Part shown: one piece after another, positions 1 to 11,705 of the stretch
Position numbering within the stretch: position 1 is the first letter of the stretch
How the letters are laid out: each line of letters opens with the position of its first letter
Assembly: GCF_003086295.3 (NCBI RefSeq)
Contig: NC_092054.1
Span: forward strand, 12,101,878 to 12,165,877
Length of the DNA stretch: 64,000 nt
From: Arachis hypogaea
Taxonomy: Eukaryota > Streptophyta > Magnoliopsida > Fabales > Fabaceae
Reading direction: 5' to 3'
Program-made: the position numbers and the translations under genes
Notes under the pieces: generated by a model
The model's database searches: none
What the model saw: only the letters and a program-made list of their open reading frames with translations
Told to the model about the DNA's origin: nothing

Positions 1-940
1 TAGGTACTTTCATGCTGAATCCATGCTTTATTTTGTTAACTCTATAAAAAAAATTGTCGTGTAAACAATGATATAAAGAGTCAAATACTAAGACAATTTG
101 AACAATAAACAAATAAAACTGAAACTAAGCACTTTTTTAATTAAAAAAAAGAAATAAGACTTAATTTTGGTGAAGAATGAAGATAGATAAATTTTTTTTA
201 TTATTTTTAAATAGTAATCAAACTTAAAATTTGATAAATAAAATAGTAAAGAGAAAAAACTAAAAGATTTTTTAGTAAAATAAGCATTGCACAATATCCT
301 ATAATAATCTACAATAATTTGAAAACAAAAATCTTTAATGTGTAATATTATGAACAAATCTTTAATTGGATTTACGAGGTGAAGTTGAGCGTGATGTAAG
401 GTTTGAACAAATTCCATCAAATCTTGAATGCAAATATGCAATAGTATAATTAGATACACATATGCACACAAATAAATAGAATGCTTTATTTTAACGGCAT
501 AATCGGAAAATAAACATGGTACGTACTTATGGTGATTTTATTTGACAAATTAAGGGATTATTGTACTGATACAATAATTTAAAAAGAAAAACACGCATGG
601 GGATGCAGGAGATACAAGTTGCAGGGTTTGATGATACACTAGTACGGATCAGTAGTGTTGTTGATCAATAGCAGTTGGCGTAAATTGGTGAGGAGATCAT
701 GGAGTGTCAGTGTACACATCTGCATACATGGAAAAATAAATATTTTCATTGGTTTTTCGTTAGCAACTAATAAATGGACTAAAATACCATCTGTATACTA
801 TGTTTAAATGGCTTAATTCTGATCTAAGTTCAATTCAACTAAAATTAAACAAAATTTAAATTTAAATCACATAATAAAAAAAATGCAGAACATGTATGCA
901 CAATTCAACAAATTAAGTAACAAATCAATGGCATAAATCC
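1..940. other. AT-rich DNA without a recognisable gene
   Basis: The stretch is AT-rich with short poly-A and poly-T runs. An open frame on the minus strand at about 88-471 is low-complexity, rich in F, I, L, K and Y, as expected from AT-rich noncoding DNA, and it shows no motif. I see no RNA gene or transposon end here. Confidence 0.6.
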
Positions 941-1247
941 AATTAAGAGGTTACGGGTTCGAGTCTCCTATCTTTTCAAATTTTGTCAATGAGTAATAGC
1001 TTAAATGGTATAGACTCTCCATACTCAATTAAGAGGTTGCGGGTTCGAGTCTCCTATCTTTCCAAATTTTAAATGAGTAATAGCTCAAAGGGCATAGACT
1101 CCTCATAGTCAATTAAGAGGTTGCGGATTCGAGTCTTCTATCTTTCCAAATTTTTGCCAATGAATTATAGCTCAAATGGCATAGTCTCCACATACTCAAT
1201 TAAGAGGTTGCGGGTTCGAGTCTCTTATCTTTGGTAAAAAAAAAAAA
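941..1247 (+). repeat. tRNA-like (SINE-like) tandem repeat, four units
   Basis: A unit beginning aattaagaggttgcgggttc recurs at 941, 1027, 1111 and 1198, so the period is 84-87 bp. Each unit carries gggttcgagtc, which matches the B box of a tRNA-type polymerase III promoter. The spacer carries tagctcaaatggcatag, which resembles an A box. The last unit ends in a run of A. The array is bordered by 18-bp near-identical sequences at 922-939 and 1248-1265 (one mismatch), as expected for a target-site duplication made by retroposition. The left border copy also resembles part of a degenerate A box, so the duplication is probable rather than certain. This is a retroposed tRNA-derived repeat, not a functional tRNA gene. 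Confidence 0.6.
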
Positions 1248-1559
1248 AATCAATGACATAAATCAAATAAATATCCAATTTTTTTTATGAAAATAACTAC
1301 TACATATAGTACTTGAACCCTAGATTCACACCCAATTTCAAATGAAGCCACATTATGCTGAGTTATAACTATTTTTGGTTTCAAAAATCTAATAACAATC
1401 ACAAAATCAGGAATTAAACTTTCATATTTGATCTGTCTAGCAGTTGATAACATTTATAGCAATTCAAATCTAACATCAATCAAATTATACAGCCAGACCC
1501 AAAATGAAAGAACATCTAAACCCTAGGTGTCAAACAAACATACTCTATACTCTATAGAG

Positions 1560-2025
1560 TAGAACAATAGCTTTATGCTAACCTTTTGTAGTCCAAGAGG
1601 GAGACAAAGAGAAGCGTTGCAATCAGACAGAGGGAACAGTGACGTTTGATTCGTTGACGGCAGACCACAGGCGGCGCAAAGAAGACGCGGCGTTCAGCGA
1701 TGAGTATGATATGACACAGGGCCATGCGGCGGGCGAAGGTCTGTCGACCAGGTGACGGTGACGGGGAGCTCCTAGTCGACGACCGACACTCGACGATAGC
1801 ACGAGGGAGGCATCCGGGAAGATGGCTGCAGCGAACACCAAGCGTGAAGGGAAGACTCTAATCGTGCAAGAGGAGTGGTTGGGTAGCGCCGGCTGCTCAG
1901 GTTGCAGTGGACTTCATAGAGGTTGGTTCTTCAGCCTCGACGGTGGGGCTCTCTTTGATGGCTGCTCGGTAAAATTGGAGGAGGGGTTTATTGCTAGGTC
2001 AAAAAGGGGGGTTAGATGAAGGAGG
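1560..2025. other. GC-rich block of unknown nature
   Basis: About 450 bp are clearly richer in G and C than the surroundings. They hold short open frames on both strands (1,822-2,019 plus; 1,623-1,841 minus) with no recognisable domain. The block could be a decayed first exon, a captured gene fragment, or a transposon end. I cannot choose between these, and no splice-site or TIR evidence supports a gene model. Confidence 0.3.
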
Positions 2026-2240
2026 TAACAACAAATGGAGCTTAATTTCCTTTAAATTTTAAATTAGAAATTATTAAAAATTAATTAATTGATTATAATT
2101 TTATTTTAATTTTAATTTAATTCTATTGTACATATTGTACATTACGGAATTTAATTTTCATATGGAACTATCAAGCGTGTTGAACCAGGTTATGGGAAGG
2201 TAGCGTGCTGAACATGGATGTGGTGCAGGAAATCAAGGAA

Positions 2241-2317
2241 ATCGGACCGTGCGACACACCACCATCAACACGGACGGTCCGAGTTGTGCTTGCGAAAACG
2301 GAGGGTCCGAGTTGGTG
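2241..2317. promoter_or_regulatory. Left cluster of tcggacc-type motifs upstream of the PMD gene
   Basis: Within about 80 bp there are atcggaccgtgcga (2,241), ggtccgagttgtgc (2,276) and ggtccgagttgg (about 2,304). The same words occur near 10,199-10,424, outside the transposase gene at the opposite end. The cluster lies 165-240 bp before the PMD start codon, so it may be a transposase-binding subterminal repeat, a promoter element, or both. The role is inferred from position only. Confidence 0.4.
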
Positions 2318-2480
2318 CATGTCGGACACGCGGCATTCAACCCTTGCTCCCCAGACGGTGCCCCACATACAAGGTTGCTGGATCCTTCATAAACTCTCAC
2401 CATCCGAGTTTCACCTTTGAGCCTTCACTTTTCATTCCCAAAACTCCATTGCTGCTCTTCATCCCTCTGCTGTTGGTGCT

Positions 2481-5400
2481 TTGCATGTTGGGGAGAAAAG
2501 AAAAATGTCCAAAAAAAATAAAACCAAAGATGTTGATCGTCCTGAGCTGCATATTATGCGCTATTTAAGTTTGCCTGATTATGTAAGTTTGTTTAAATTT
2601 TTTTTAATTTTTATAATTATAGTTATTATTATTATAAATTTAGTTGTTATTATTATTGTTAGGATATGAACTTAGAAATATATATAGAATAATTAGGAAT
2701 AATTTTAATTTTTTTTTATTTATTTCACTATTTTTGTATGAAAATTGTTATTGTTAGTGTGTTAATTATTATTATTGTTAGTGTGTTAATGGTGATGCTA
2801 TATAGTTGTTGTTGCCTGTGGTTAAAATAAAAACGCAATAATTTTTTTTAATATGTGAAATGTCTTTTTTATAATTTTTAGAATTTCGGAAGAAGTGAAA
2901 TATTAAAATAGTTAGAAAATAAATTTTAAAAATAAATAAAAAGTGCCGAATTGTTATTAATTTTTGGATATACAATTGGTTTTTTGAAATATTTTATAAA
3001 TTTTTAATTATTTATAATTATTACCATATTATTAAATATTATTGTGGCTACAATAAACAGTTGAACATAATAATAAATAAGAACTGAATGGTTATTAGTA
3101 TTAATTTACAAAAGCATGTTACTTTAATTAATTGTAATTTATCATTGTTAGAGCAGTTAGTTATTATTGTTATTAGAAAATGAATTTAAGAAGATATTTA
3201 CGATAACTATTAATATTTTTTAAAATTTTGAAATATATGTTTAAATTTATTTAAGTAATAGCTAATAGGTAATTAATAAAACCCATAATAATAATGTTAT
3301 ATATTAAAAAAATTATTGATATGTCGTAAATAAAAAAACAAACAGCATCTCTAATGTACTAATTTTATTGAGATTTTATTAGGAATATATGTATATGTAT
3401 GTATTATGAATCTATGTATTTGTATGTATTAGTTAATGTTATTAATAATTCATTTTGGAAGTAGTAATTATTTCTTTTAGTCAAATTAAGTCAAATAAGT
3501 TATAACAGATGTTTGGTTTCGAATAATATTTGTTGTTGAGTTAGTTGTGAAGATTTTGTTAATAAGTGTTTGTAGTTTAAAAATTCTTGCTTTGTAGTAG
3601 TAAATTAGCAATAGTTTGTGAGTTGACTAATTACTTGTTCTGTTTTTTGTAGAAATTAAGAATGTTGACCTGTGACCATCCACTTCCTTCGGATCGGTAC
3701 AACGATCGGGTGGAAGACTATTTACGAGTTACTGGCTTCTATCATGCATCTCAAATAGGTGTCGTACAAAATCAGAAAGCACTCGTGAATGCTCTAATAG
3801 AACGGTGGCACCCCGATACACATACGTTTCACCTTCCAGTTGGTAAGTGTGCCGTAACTCTTGAAGACGTGGCTCTAATTCTTGGTCTCACGACGGATGG
3901 TCTTCCAGTTACTGGGATGACAATGATTTGTTTCTCAGCGTTGGAGGCAGAATGTTTGCATCAATTTGGAGTGGCACCGCGTAAGTCAGAGTGTAGAGGA
4001 TGTTGTATAAAACTGACTTGGCTGTGGGAGCTAAAAGAAAACATTCAGTTGACTGATGAATTAAGTATACAGAGGTACGTGAAGTGCCATATTATGTTGC
4101 TGATCGGGACGATCTTATTTGGGGATAAATCTGGGGCAGGTGTGCACTGAAAGTTTTTACCCTTGCTTCGTGATTTTGCCAGTATTGGACATTATAGTTG
4201 GGGTTCCGCATGCCTTGCACACCTCTACAGGGGGTTATGCAGGGCATCTTGTTATAATTGTAAGGAAATAGATGGTCCAATAACATTTCTGCTCGGTTGG
4301 GCTTGGATCCGACTGCCATATCTATCGCCGCTCCCCAGAGAACCTCACAGTTTTCCATTAGCCAACAGGTAATGTTACGTTACAATCTACTCGTAGCTTT
4401 ACATTTTAAATTCAGTTTAGCTAATTGAATATATCATATTAGGTGGCGTAACTGGGAGCGTGATGATCAACGATATAGATTTTTAAATCTAGCTCACTTT
4501 AGGAAGGCCTTTGATGAACTCCAGGAAGGCCAGGTGTGGTTTACTTAAAGATTTATGATTTTGGGGCATTTTTATGAGGCATTTTTATTGTTATTGATGT
4601 TCTGGGTTGTATTCATGAGTATCTTTTATTTTTCCCAGTTTGTGTGGGTTGCATATGCTGTGGATCGTGTGGATCCGAACATAATTCCTCCTGAGATCTA
4701 TATGCAATCAGTTGTGTGGTCCGCTACTGTTCCGTTGGTGTCATTTGAATGTATTGAGTGGCATGCTACCGATAGGTACAGGCGACAGTTCAGTTTCGTT
4801 CAGGGAGTACCTCAGCAGGAGCAGAATCTTGACAAGGCGCATGGAGAAGTACTGACTGGTCCTAAGAATCTTAACTGGGCCACAACACTGAGTCATTCAA
4901 CTTGGGTTATGCATTGGACAAACAGGTATCACTACGTTCTTTCTGAGCTTCCCATGCCTTCACAGCATCCATTGGAAACTTATATGTACTGGTACCGGTC
5001 AAAATATGGTTACGACTTGAACTTGTCGAATCTTGTGGGTCAAGAAAGTGATGATGATAATCAGAATATGGATGAGGGTAATCAGGATATGGATGATGAT
5101 GCTGAGGGTATGGATGAGGATAGTCAGGATGCGGATAATGACAATGAGGAACTGGAGCCACAGCCGGTGCCACCTCCTACTTCGAATCCAATTCCACAAG
5201 AACACCCTCAGTTCTCAAGCTAGTATGTACCTCAGACACAGTTCTCCCCGTCCGTTCCAATGCCGCAATAATATTGGGGTATGTCACAGTTTGAACCAGG
5301 AGAAGGAGGTTATTTTAGTCAGTTGCTTGAGTTCATGGCTGCAGATGCAGGACAACCACAATATGCCAATCAGCCTGACTTCTTGGCAGGTAGGTATTCA

Positions 5401-6088
5401 TTGGATGCGAGGCTCCCGTGCCATACCTCATCGGTCGCTTCCGGAGGGTTCGTATCTGTTGATTCTAGTAGAAGTGTAGGTGGACGCGGAGTTCTTAATA
5501 GTCAAAATCCCAACCGTGTTGACATGGAACCACTTCAAGAAGATGATAACCCACTCGAGCAAGAGACTAATGCATATCTCGTAGATGACCCGGATGACGA
5601 GGATGATGATGACGAGGATGAAATAGAGGAGTTTGATGAGGATGAGGAATCCCGCAATGATGGTATTATGCTTCATATTTTCCTTTACATATTCGATTTT
5701 GTGTTCCTTTTGTGTTCATAAATGGTTCCCATGTTGGTTTGACTACCTAATGTTATAAAATTATAATTGTTTTTATTATTTTGTCTTCATAAGTGGTATC
5801 CATCTTGGGTTTACTACCTAATGTTATAATATTTTATTGTTTTTATTATTTTGTGTTCATAAGTGGTATCCATGTTGGTTTGAATACCTAATGTCATGAT
5901 ATTCAACTGTTTTTATTTTTTTGTATACAGGCCGGGCACAAACTCCGGATGACAAAGGCAAAGGTTACAACCTAAGGATTGATCCACCACGTCGTAGCGC
6001 TAATCGCTACACGCCTTCTGTATTCAAAAAGGCCGCAAAAAAATACAAGAACTTCGTGAATGATGTAAAGTGGGCAATGAGAAAGTAG
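2481..6088 (+). pseudogene. Plant mobile domain (PMD) protein gene, MULE-carried, with three premature stops
   Basis: The exon model is 2481-2582, 3653-4368, 4443-4533, 4639-5662 and 5931-6088, all with GT/AG introns. The lengths sum to 697 codons including the stop, so the reading frame is preserved across every junction. Residues from about 40 to 440 match the PMD family, including VEDYLRVTGFYHAS, PVGKCAVTLEDVALILGL and WRNWERDDQRYRF. The C-terminal third is very acidic, rich in D and E, and is followed by a basic tail (FKKAAKKYKNFVNDVK). Three in-frame stops interrupt it: TGA at 4148, TAG at 5221 and TAA at 5269. Comparison with family members I recall suggests these were W, Q and Q, each changed by one C-to-T or G-to-A transition. 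Translation could also start at the in-frame ATG at 2505. PMD proteins act in the nucleus, partly in silencing; a role here is unknown. Confidence 0.8.
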
Positions 6089-6519
6089 TTGTGGTGTAAT
6101 ACTCTTATATGTATTTTATGTATGCATGACTTGGAGTGTTTAGGGTTTAGGATAATTATGTATTAATACTGATCTGGACTATGGTTTGTTTAGAGTAATT
6201 ATGTATTAATAATTTGGACTACGGACTATGTTTTAATAGATGGTTTATATAGAGAATTTATGTATTTATGGACTATTTTTTGCTTGATGTCATATTATAA
6301 AATGCTACAGATGGAGAGTAAGGCTGGGTTGCCGTAGTTTATAACGCAACTCATGACAAATTGCTTAATTCAAATAACATATATTGACATATAACATATA
6401 TTAACTCATCAGGTTACATATAACATACGTTCTTAATTCAAATTGACAACTCATGACAAACCATATATTGCCACATAGATAATGTCACATATATAATGTC
6501 ATCTCAGAATAAGAATCTA
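6089..6519. other. Spacer between the two convergent MULE-1 genes
   Basis: This 431-bp AT-rich spacer separates the stop codons of the PMD and transposase genes. It should hold both 3' UTRs, which may overlap as antisense transcripts. No further gene is visible. Confidence 0.5.
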
Positions 6520-9500
6520 TTAATGATCTCTGTTGGCATTTGCACCACCTTGCCGACGGCATCTGCTACGGCTGTGCCCCTCAGCTCCACAAAGCGTACA
6601 TCGCCTAGGTCGACGTAACATTCGTGTGTCCATCTCATTCAAGAATCGCGTCATTTTTGGGCGACCTTTCCCGACGCGTCTCAGGAACGGATTTGGGATG
6701 AACCGAGGTCCGTTGTAAGCAGGCCATGTAGTGGGGTTACCTAGTGGCCTAAACCTTGCTCGGTACACCCTCCGAACTTGGTCCATCTTATACACATCAT
6801 GAACATATACTTGCCAATCCAGTCGCTGGTTGGCACAACATGCAAACACATGTCGACAGGGGATCCGGTCCACCTGAAACTCACCACAATCACATCGAAG
6901 GCCACGTAGGTCCACTGCAAACTCCAGTCCACTTGGCATCTCACGCACCTCAAAGACCTCATTCTGCCGGTCAAAGCAACTAACCTGAATGTTTCCTGAC
7001 GCAAGTTGGTTTGCATGCAACTTTGAGGTCACGACATCGGAAAACACATGGCCAGCATTAATCCGGGCTTCCGCCTCCGCTCTTTTTCGGGTAAACAACT
7101 CGTTCAGCCTGTAGAATGTTGCCTTCACAAGGGCAGTCACGGGGAGATTGCATGCACCCTTCAATACTGAGTTGATGCATTCCACCAGATTTGTCGTCAT
7201 ATGACCCCATCGATATCCACCATCAAAAGCCAACGCGTACTGTTCCCGGGGGATTCGGTTTAACCAGTCAGTGTATGCCTTGTCCCGTTCTCGTAAACGT
7301 TGGTAACGCACCTCGTACTCACGCACCGTCCTCGAATATCCTGCAGGATATAAAGAAATATTTGAAACAATGGAGGTCAACACACGAATTGAATCGAACT
7401 ATGATATTAAATTAATTAGCTACTCTGATAGTTACCTATGTTGACGACCAGTTTCTGCAAGTACGGCGCCTTGAATTTCCTCAAAAAATTCGACTCTATG
7501 TGCCTGATGCAAAATATATGAAAGGCTCTCGAAGGTGACCAAGCCCCGTTACTCTTTTCCACAGCTGCATTTATGGATTCGTGACGGTCGGATATCAGTC
7601 CCACACCATCCCGAGTGACAACGTGCTGACGAAGGTTACTCAGAAAAAAGTGCCACGCATCTGAAGTCTCTCCCTCCACAATTGCAAACGCAATTGGGAT
7701 GATATTGTTGTTGCCATCCTGTGACACTGCCACTAATAGACAACCCTTGTACTTTCCGTACAAGTGAGTCCCATCCACCTGGACAACTGGCTTACAATGT
7801 CTGAAAGCTCTAATGCAGGGGTAATAACTCCAAAAGACACGATGCAATACCCGAATATCAGTCACCAAGTCATCGCCTTGATATGCAGGCATAGCCTCAA
7901 AATGAACAACAGCTGACGGCTCCTTGTGACACATGGCCTCAAACCATATAGGCAACGCTTCGTACGATGCCTCCCAGCCTCCGAATATTTTTTCCACTGC
8001 CTTTTGCTTAGCCAACCATGCTTTCTGATAACTAACAGTGTAGTTGAACTTCGATTGCACCTCTGCTATAACCGATTTTACCTTTAAGGCGGGGTTAGCC
8101 TAAACCAACGGCTTAATTGCTTCTGCAATCGTGGTCGAATCCAGCTTAGAATGATCCTGAGAAATTGTTGTCCTGGTACATGTGTGACAGCCATTATACC
8201 TCCTTACAACCCAACAGTACTTCCGGCTGATCATGCTAACCCGAATAAGCCAATCACACCCTGACCCATACTGTATACACTTCGCATAAAATGTCAACGG
8301 CTCAGACTCATACACCCGGTAATCTACGCTTCTTCGTATAGTATACTCTTTTATCGCCTTAATAACAGCTTCCCTGGAACTAAATTCCATCCCAACGGCA
8401 AATTCACCATCTGCGACAAAAAGAATTTCTGCGGACAGGCATACAACCAATTTTAAAAACATAAATATTTAAACATTCGAAAATAAAAGTAACACATATT
8501 TTTACTACATCAATTATAATAAAACCCTCCAAACTATTTGTATTTAACTAATTTACTAACAAATACTTATTTATATTCAACTAATCAACTAACAGATACT
8601 AATTTTAATTTAACTAATTTACTAGTTATACTTACTTAATTAACTAATGAATTCCTATTTATATTAACTTAAATTTAATTTAAAGAAATTTAACAAATTT
8701 ACTTACTTATATTTACTTAAAAAATTTTAATTTAACCAATTTTAATTAAACTAATTTATTAGTTATATTTACTTAATTTACTAATAAATTCCTATTTATG
8801 CTGACTTAAATTCGGTTTACCTTAATTTAATCAAGTTAACAAATTTTAATTTAACTCACTTACTCATATTTACTTAATAACTTTCAATTTAACCAATTTT
8901 AATTAAACTAATTTATTAGTTATATTTACTTAATTTACTAATAAATTCCTATTTATGCTGACTTAAATTCGGTTTACCTCAATTTAACCAAGTTAACAAA
9001 TTTTAATTTAACTCACTTACTCATATTTACTTAATAACTTCCAATTTAACCAATTTTAATTAAACTAATTTATTAGTTATATTTACTTAATTTACTAATA
9101 AATTCCTATATATATTGACTTAATTTTAATTTAACTAAATTTAACCAATTTAACTAACTTTAATTTAACTAATTTACTTATATTTATTTAATAAATTTCA
9201 ATTTAACCAATTCTAATTAAACTAATTTACTAATAAATTCCAATTTATAATTACTTAATTTACTAAATTAACTCATAAATACTAACGGATATTTAACTAG
9301 TTTACTACTTAACCAATAAATTCTAATTTAAATTTAACTAAATAATAATTGTCTTATATATTTGCTATCTTAAAGTTAAATACACAAATAGGTAACCAAT
9401 CTTTCGTATAATTATGGAGAATTACGTACCTGCATTGATATAATCCGGAAACTCTGGAACATACATGACTTCCAAATCCAAAACTCGCATGAATGATGGC

Positions 9501-10027
9501 TCCTCAAACGGCACATCGTTTGCTAGAGCAGTTGCCACATCAGACACATCCGGAGCCATAGCTCCGTCACCTGGAACCTCATCTCCATCTGGACCAACAA
9601 CTTCATAGTTGCTTTCGAACTCTTCTTCACTGTCGCTATTGTAATCCTCCCGTAGAATATTCTGGTCGGCCTCAGATTGCTCAAACTCTACATACAACTC
9701 GATGAACGACAGTTGACTCCGATTTTCCATATACATGGAAAACATATCTTGCATGCTCGCTTCGTCCGTTACATATTTCGTTTGAAACTGGACGAATCCA
9801 CCAAACACTTGTATAGGATTTCTGTATAGAATACATGATATCCTTCTTGCCCTCTCAGAATGAATCTTTTCACAGATCACACCCTTGAGCTCTTCAAATG
9901 AGATTGTAAAAGGAATCACCAAATCTAACGGATTTTCACAAACAAATGTTACTCCTTCAGATGTTTGTAACAAAATCTGACCAAAATAATATACCTTCAA
10001 TAACACTCTGTCACTCATTTCTCTCAA
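6520..10027 (-). pseudogene. mudrA-type MULE transposase with one in-frame stop
   Basis: The exons, in transcript order, are 10027-9430, 8428-7436 and 7340-6520. All borders are GT/AG and the sum is 804 codons including the stop. The N-terminal part ends in an acidic stretch (near residues 150-180). The MuDR-type DNA-binding region follows at about 200-285 (GMEFSSREAVIKAI). The catalytic core shows VDGTHLYGKYKG near residue 415 and LISDRHES near 479, which carry the first two acidic residues of the DDE triad. A SWIM zinc finger (CDCGEF, then CRHVFACC) lies near 680. A C-terminal zinc knuckle ([14 protein letters not shown]) lies near 790. One TAG at 8102-8100 interrupts exon 2; the neighbouring residues suggest a former Q codon. 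Everything else is open, so decay is recent. The alternative start MSDRVLL lies three codons downstream. Confidence 0.85.
8590..9330. repeat. 157-bp tandem repeat in transposase intron 1
   Basis: The word agttatatttacttaattt recurs at 8761, 8918 and 9075, exactly 157 bp apart each time, with the sequence between the copies nearly identical. A more diverged copy starts near 8624 and a partial one near 9225. The whole array lies in the 1,001-bp intron between transposase exons 1 and 2, and it is almost free of G on this strand. Confidence 0.85.
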
Positions 10028-10198
10028 TCACATTAACAACCTCATAAACTTGAGTTTTAGATTTTTGGCTCCTTTAATGTACAAGTAACGAAACAGAGCA
10101 ACTCAAAACCAGAGGACCGTTGAAGAAGGAGAAGAAGAAAATGCGAGAGTGATTGCTGTGATCCGGTTTTTACCAATTTTATTTAAAGTTCCAACCAA

Positions 10199-10424
10199 AT
10201 CGGACCATGCGATTACCTCAACCAAATTCAAAAAAATTATAAAAAATTGTATGTCGGACCCTCCGATTTCATAACAAAAAAAAAAAAAAACCAAACAACC
10301 AACAACTCAGATGGTGCGATTTCCATCATCCAAAATTCCATCACCTCTCCTTCCTCAAATCGGACCAACCGATTTGCTTGCAAAACAGGAAGCTCATACA
10401 ACTCAAACCGTCCGAGTTGTGGCA
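10199..10424. promoter_or_regulatory. Right cluster of tcggacc-type motifs upstream of the transposase
   Basis: Copies are atcggaccatgcga (10,199), gtcggaccctccgatt (10,253), atcggaccaaccgatt (10,359) and accgtccgagttgtg (10,408). Several are nearly palindromic (aatcgg...ccgatt). They lie 170-400 bp before the transposase start codon and mirror the cluster at 2,241-2,317. These are probable MULE subterminal repeats that overlap the promoter; function is inferred. Confidence 0.45.
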
Positions 10425-11278
10425 CCTGACATAAGGAAAAAAGTTGCCCCACAATTATGTATTGCGCTTCCATGCCTCCATATCCAGATAACACACACAC
10501 AAGGCCTCCATATCAAAAAAAATGAGCCTTGTACATTACATACATTAGTTTCTAATACTTTTTCTTTTAGAACAGTTGACTGAGAGGCACGTGATAAAAA
10601 TATTGAAACTTTTATTTTAATTAAAAATTTTTATTTATATAAGTTTTAGTGCGGAATATAAATTTTAAAAAATATTTGATGTGTTCTAAAACTTTATAGC
10701 ATTTTACTTTAAATGAAAATGTTAGGGTATTGCAATAAAAAAAGCTTGAGCTTCAAGTTTCAAGCAAGGAAGAATTTAATGCTGGAACTTAGAGCAACTC
10801 CAATGTATAAGTGTCAATTTTATTTTTTCTGACAGAGAGAGGTCCTAACTATTAGAGAAAAAGAGGAAAAGGTTTCCACACAATTTTCAAGAGAAACCAG
10901 GCCCTCTAAATAGGAATTTTGAGATAGCCAATAATAACTTACCAAATGGTAAATTATTATTTAAATAAATAATTATATAAAATTTTAATTAATTATATTA
11001 AATAATTATAATAATTAATTATATTTTTATTTAACTAATAATTTATATTAATTATTTAAACAATAATAAAATTGTAATTAATTTATTAATAATTAAAATA
11101 ATTAATTAGATTAAATAATTAAATTTTTATTTAATTAATAATTTATATTAATTATTTATGTCATAATTAATATTGAATATTATTTATATTATTATATTAA
11201 ATTAGCTGTTGCAAAATTATCCGTTGCAAAATTAGCCATTGCAAACTAGCAGTTACTATGTTACCATTATTAATAAAT

Positions 11279-11596
11279 GAGTAATTACCGAAATCAGTCC
11301 TCAAGGATTTTAAAAGAGGACATTTTAGTCCCCAAAAAAAATTAATACACAGATCAATCCCCAAGGTTTTACTTTGACAGACAAATCAGTCCCCAATTCA
11401 TTTTTCTTGGGGACTAAAATGTCCGTTTTTAAAATTCTTGGGGACTGATTTGTGTAATTACTTTACCCGAAAAATGAACTGGGGACTGATTTGTCCGCCA
11501 AAATAAAACCTTGGGGATTGATCTGTGTATTAATTTTTTTTGAGGACTAAAGTGTCCGCTTTTAAAATCCTTGGAGACTGATTTGGGTAATTACTC
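11279..11596. mobile_element. Fold-back MITE, probably Mutator-type, with a perfect 9-bp target duplication
   Basis: The 318-bp element begins gagtaattacc and ends with the complement gggtaattactc. Its two halves are inverted copies of each other almost to the centre, built from repeated words such as ggggactgatttgt and aatcagtcccc. The direct repeat ttaataaat flanks it at 11270-11278 and 11597-11605. A 9-bp duplication fits the Mutator superfamily. It lies inside the PIF/Harbinger element, so it inserted later. Confidence 0.9.
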
Positions 11597-11705
11597 TTAA
11601 TAAATTAATATTTTGTTACTCTATATATACCACTTAGATACACTTCTATTCTCACACTTTCTACTACTCTTCTTCATCTTCTTCCAAGTTTACGAAATCA
11701 AAGTT

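Larger units (their letters stand above)
2190..10440. mobile_element. MULE-1: Mutator-like element with PMD gene and mudrA transposase (ends approximate)
   Basis: Two gene models face each other: a plant mobile domain gene on + (2,481-6,088) and a mudrA-type transposase on - (10,027-6,520), with 431 bp between their stop codons. A short motif family built on tcggacc occurs outside both start codons and nowhere obvious in between, which suggests that the element ends lie just beyond about 2,240 and 10,424. I could not find a long terminal inverted repeat or a convincing 9-11 bp target duplication, so this may be a non-TIR MULE and the limits are estimates. Plant mobile domains are known to occur both in host proteins such as MAIN and MAIL1 and in transposons. 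Confidence 0.65.

Noticed and set aside
88..471. 127-codon open frame on the minus strand
   Set aside because: Its composition is F/L/I/K/Y-rich low complexity, as produced by AT-rich DNA. There is no motif and no neighbouring exon.
951..1240. Functional tRNA genes
   Set aside because: The B-box words are good, but acceptor stems and a cloverleaf cannot be formed. It is a repeat family.
4907..5205. Open frames on the minus strand opposite the PMD acidic tail, rich in P, H and Y
   Set aside because: They are the antisense reading of GAT/GAG repeats in the PMD gene.
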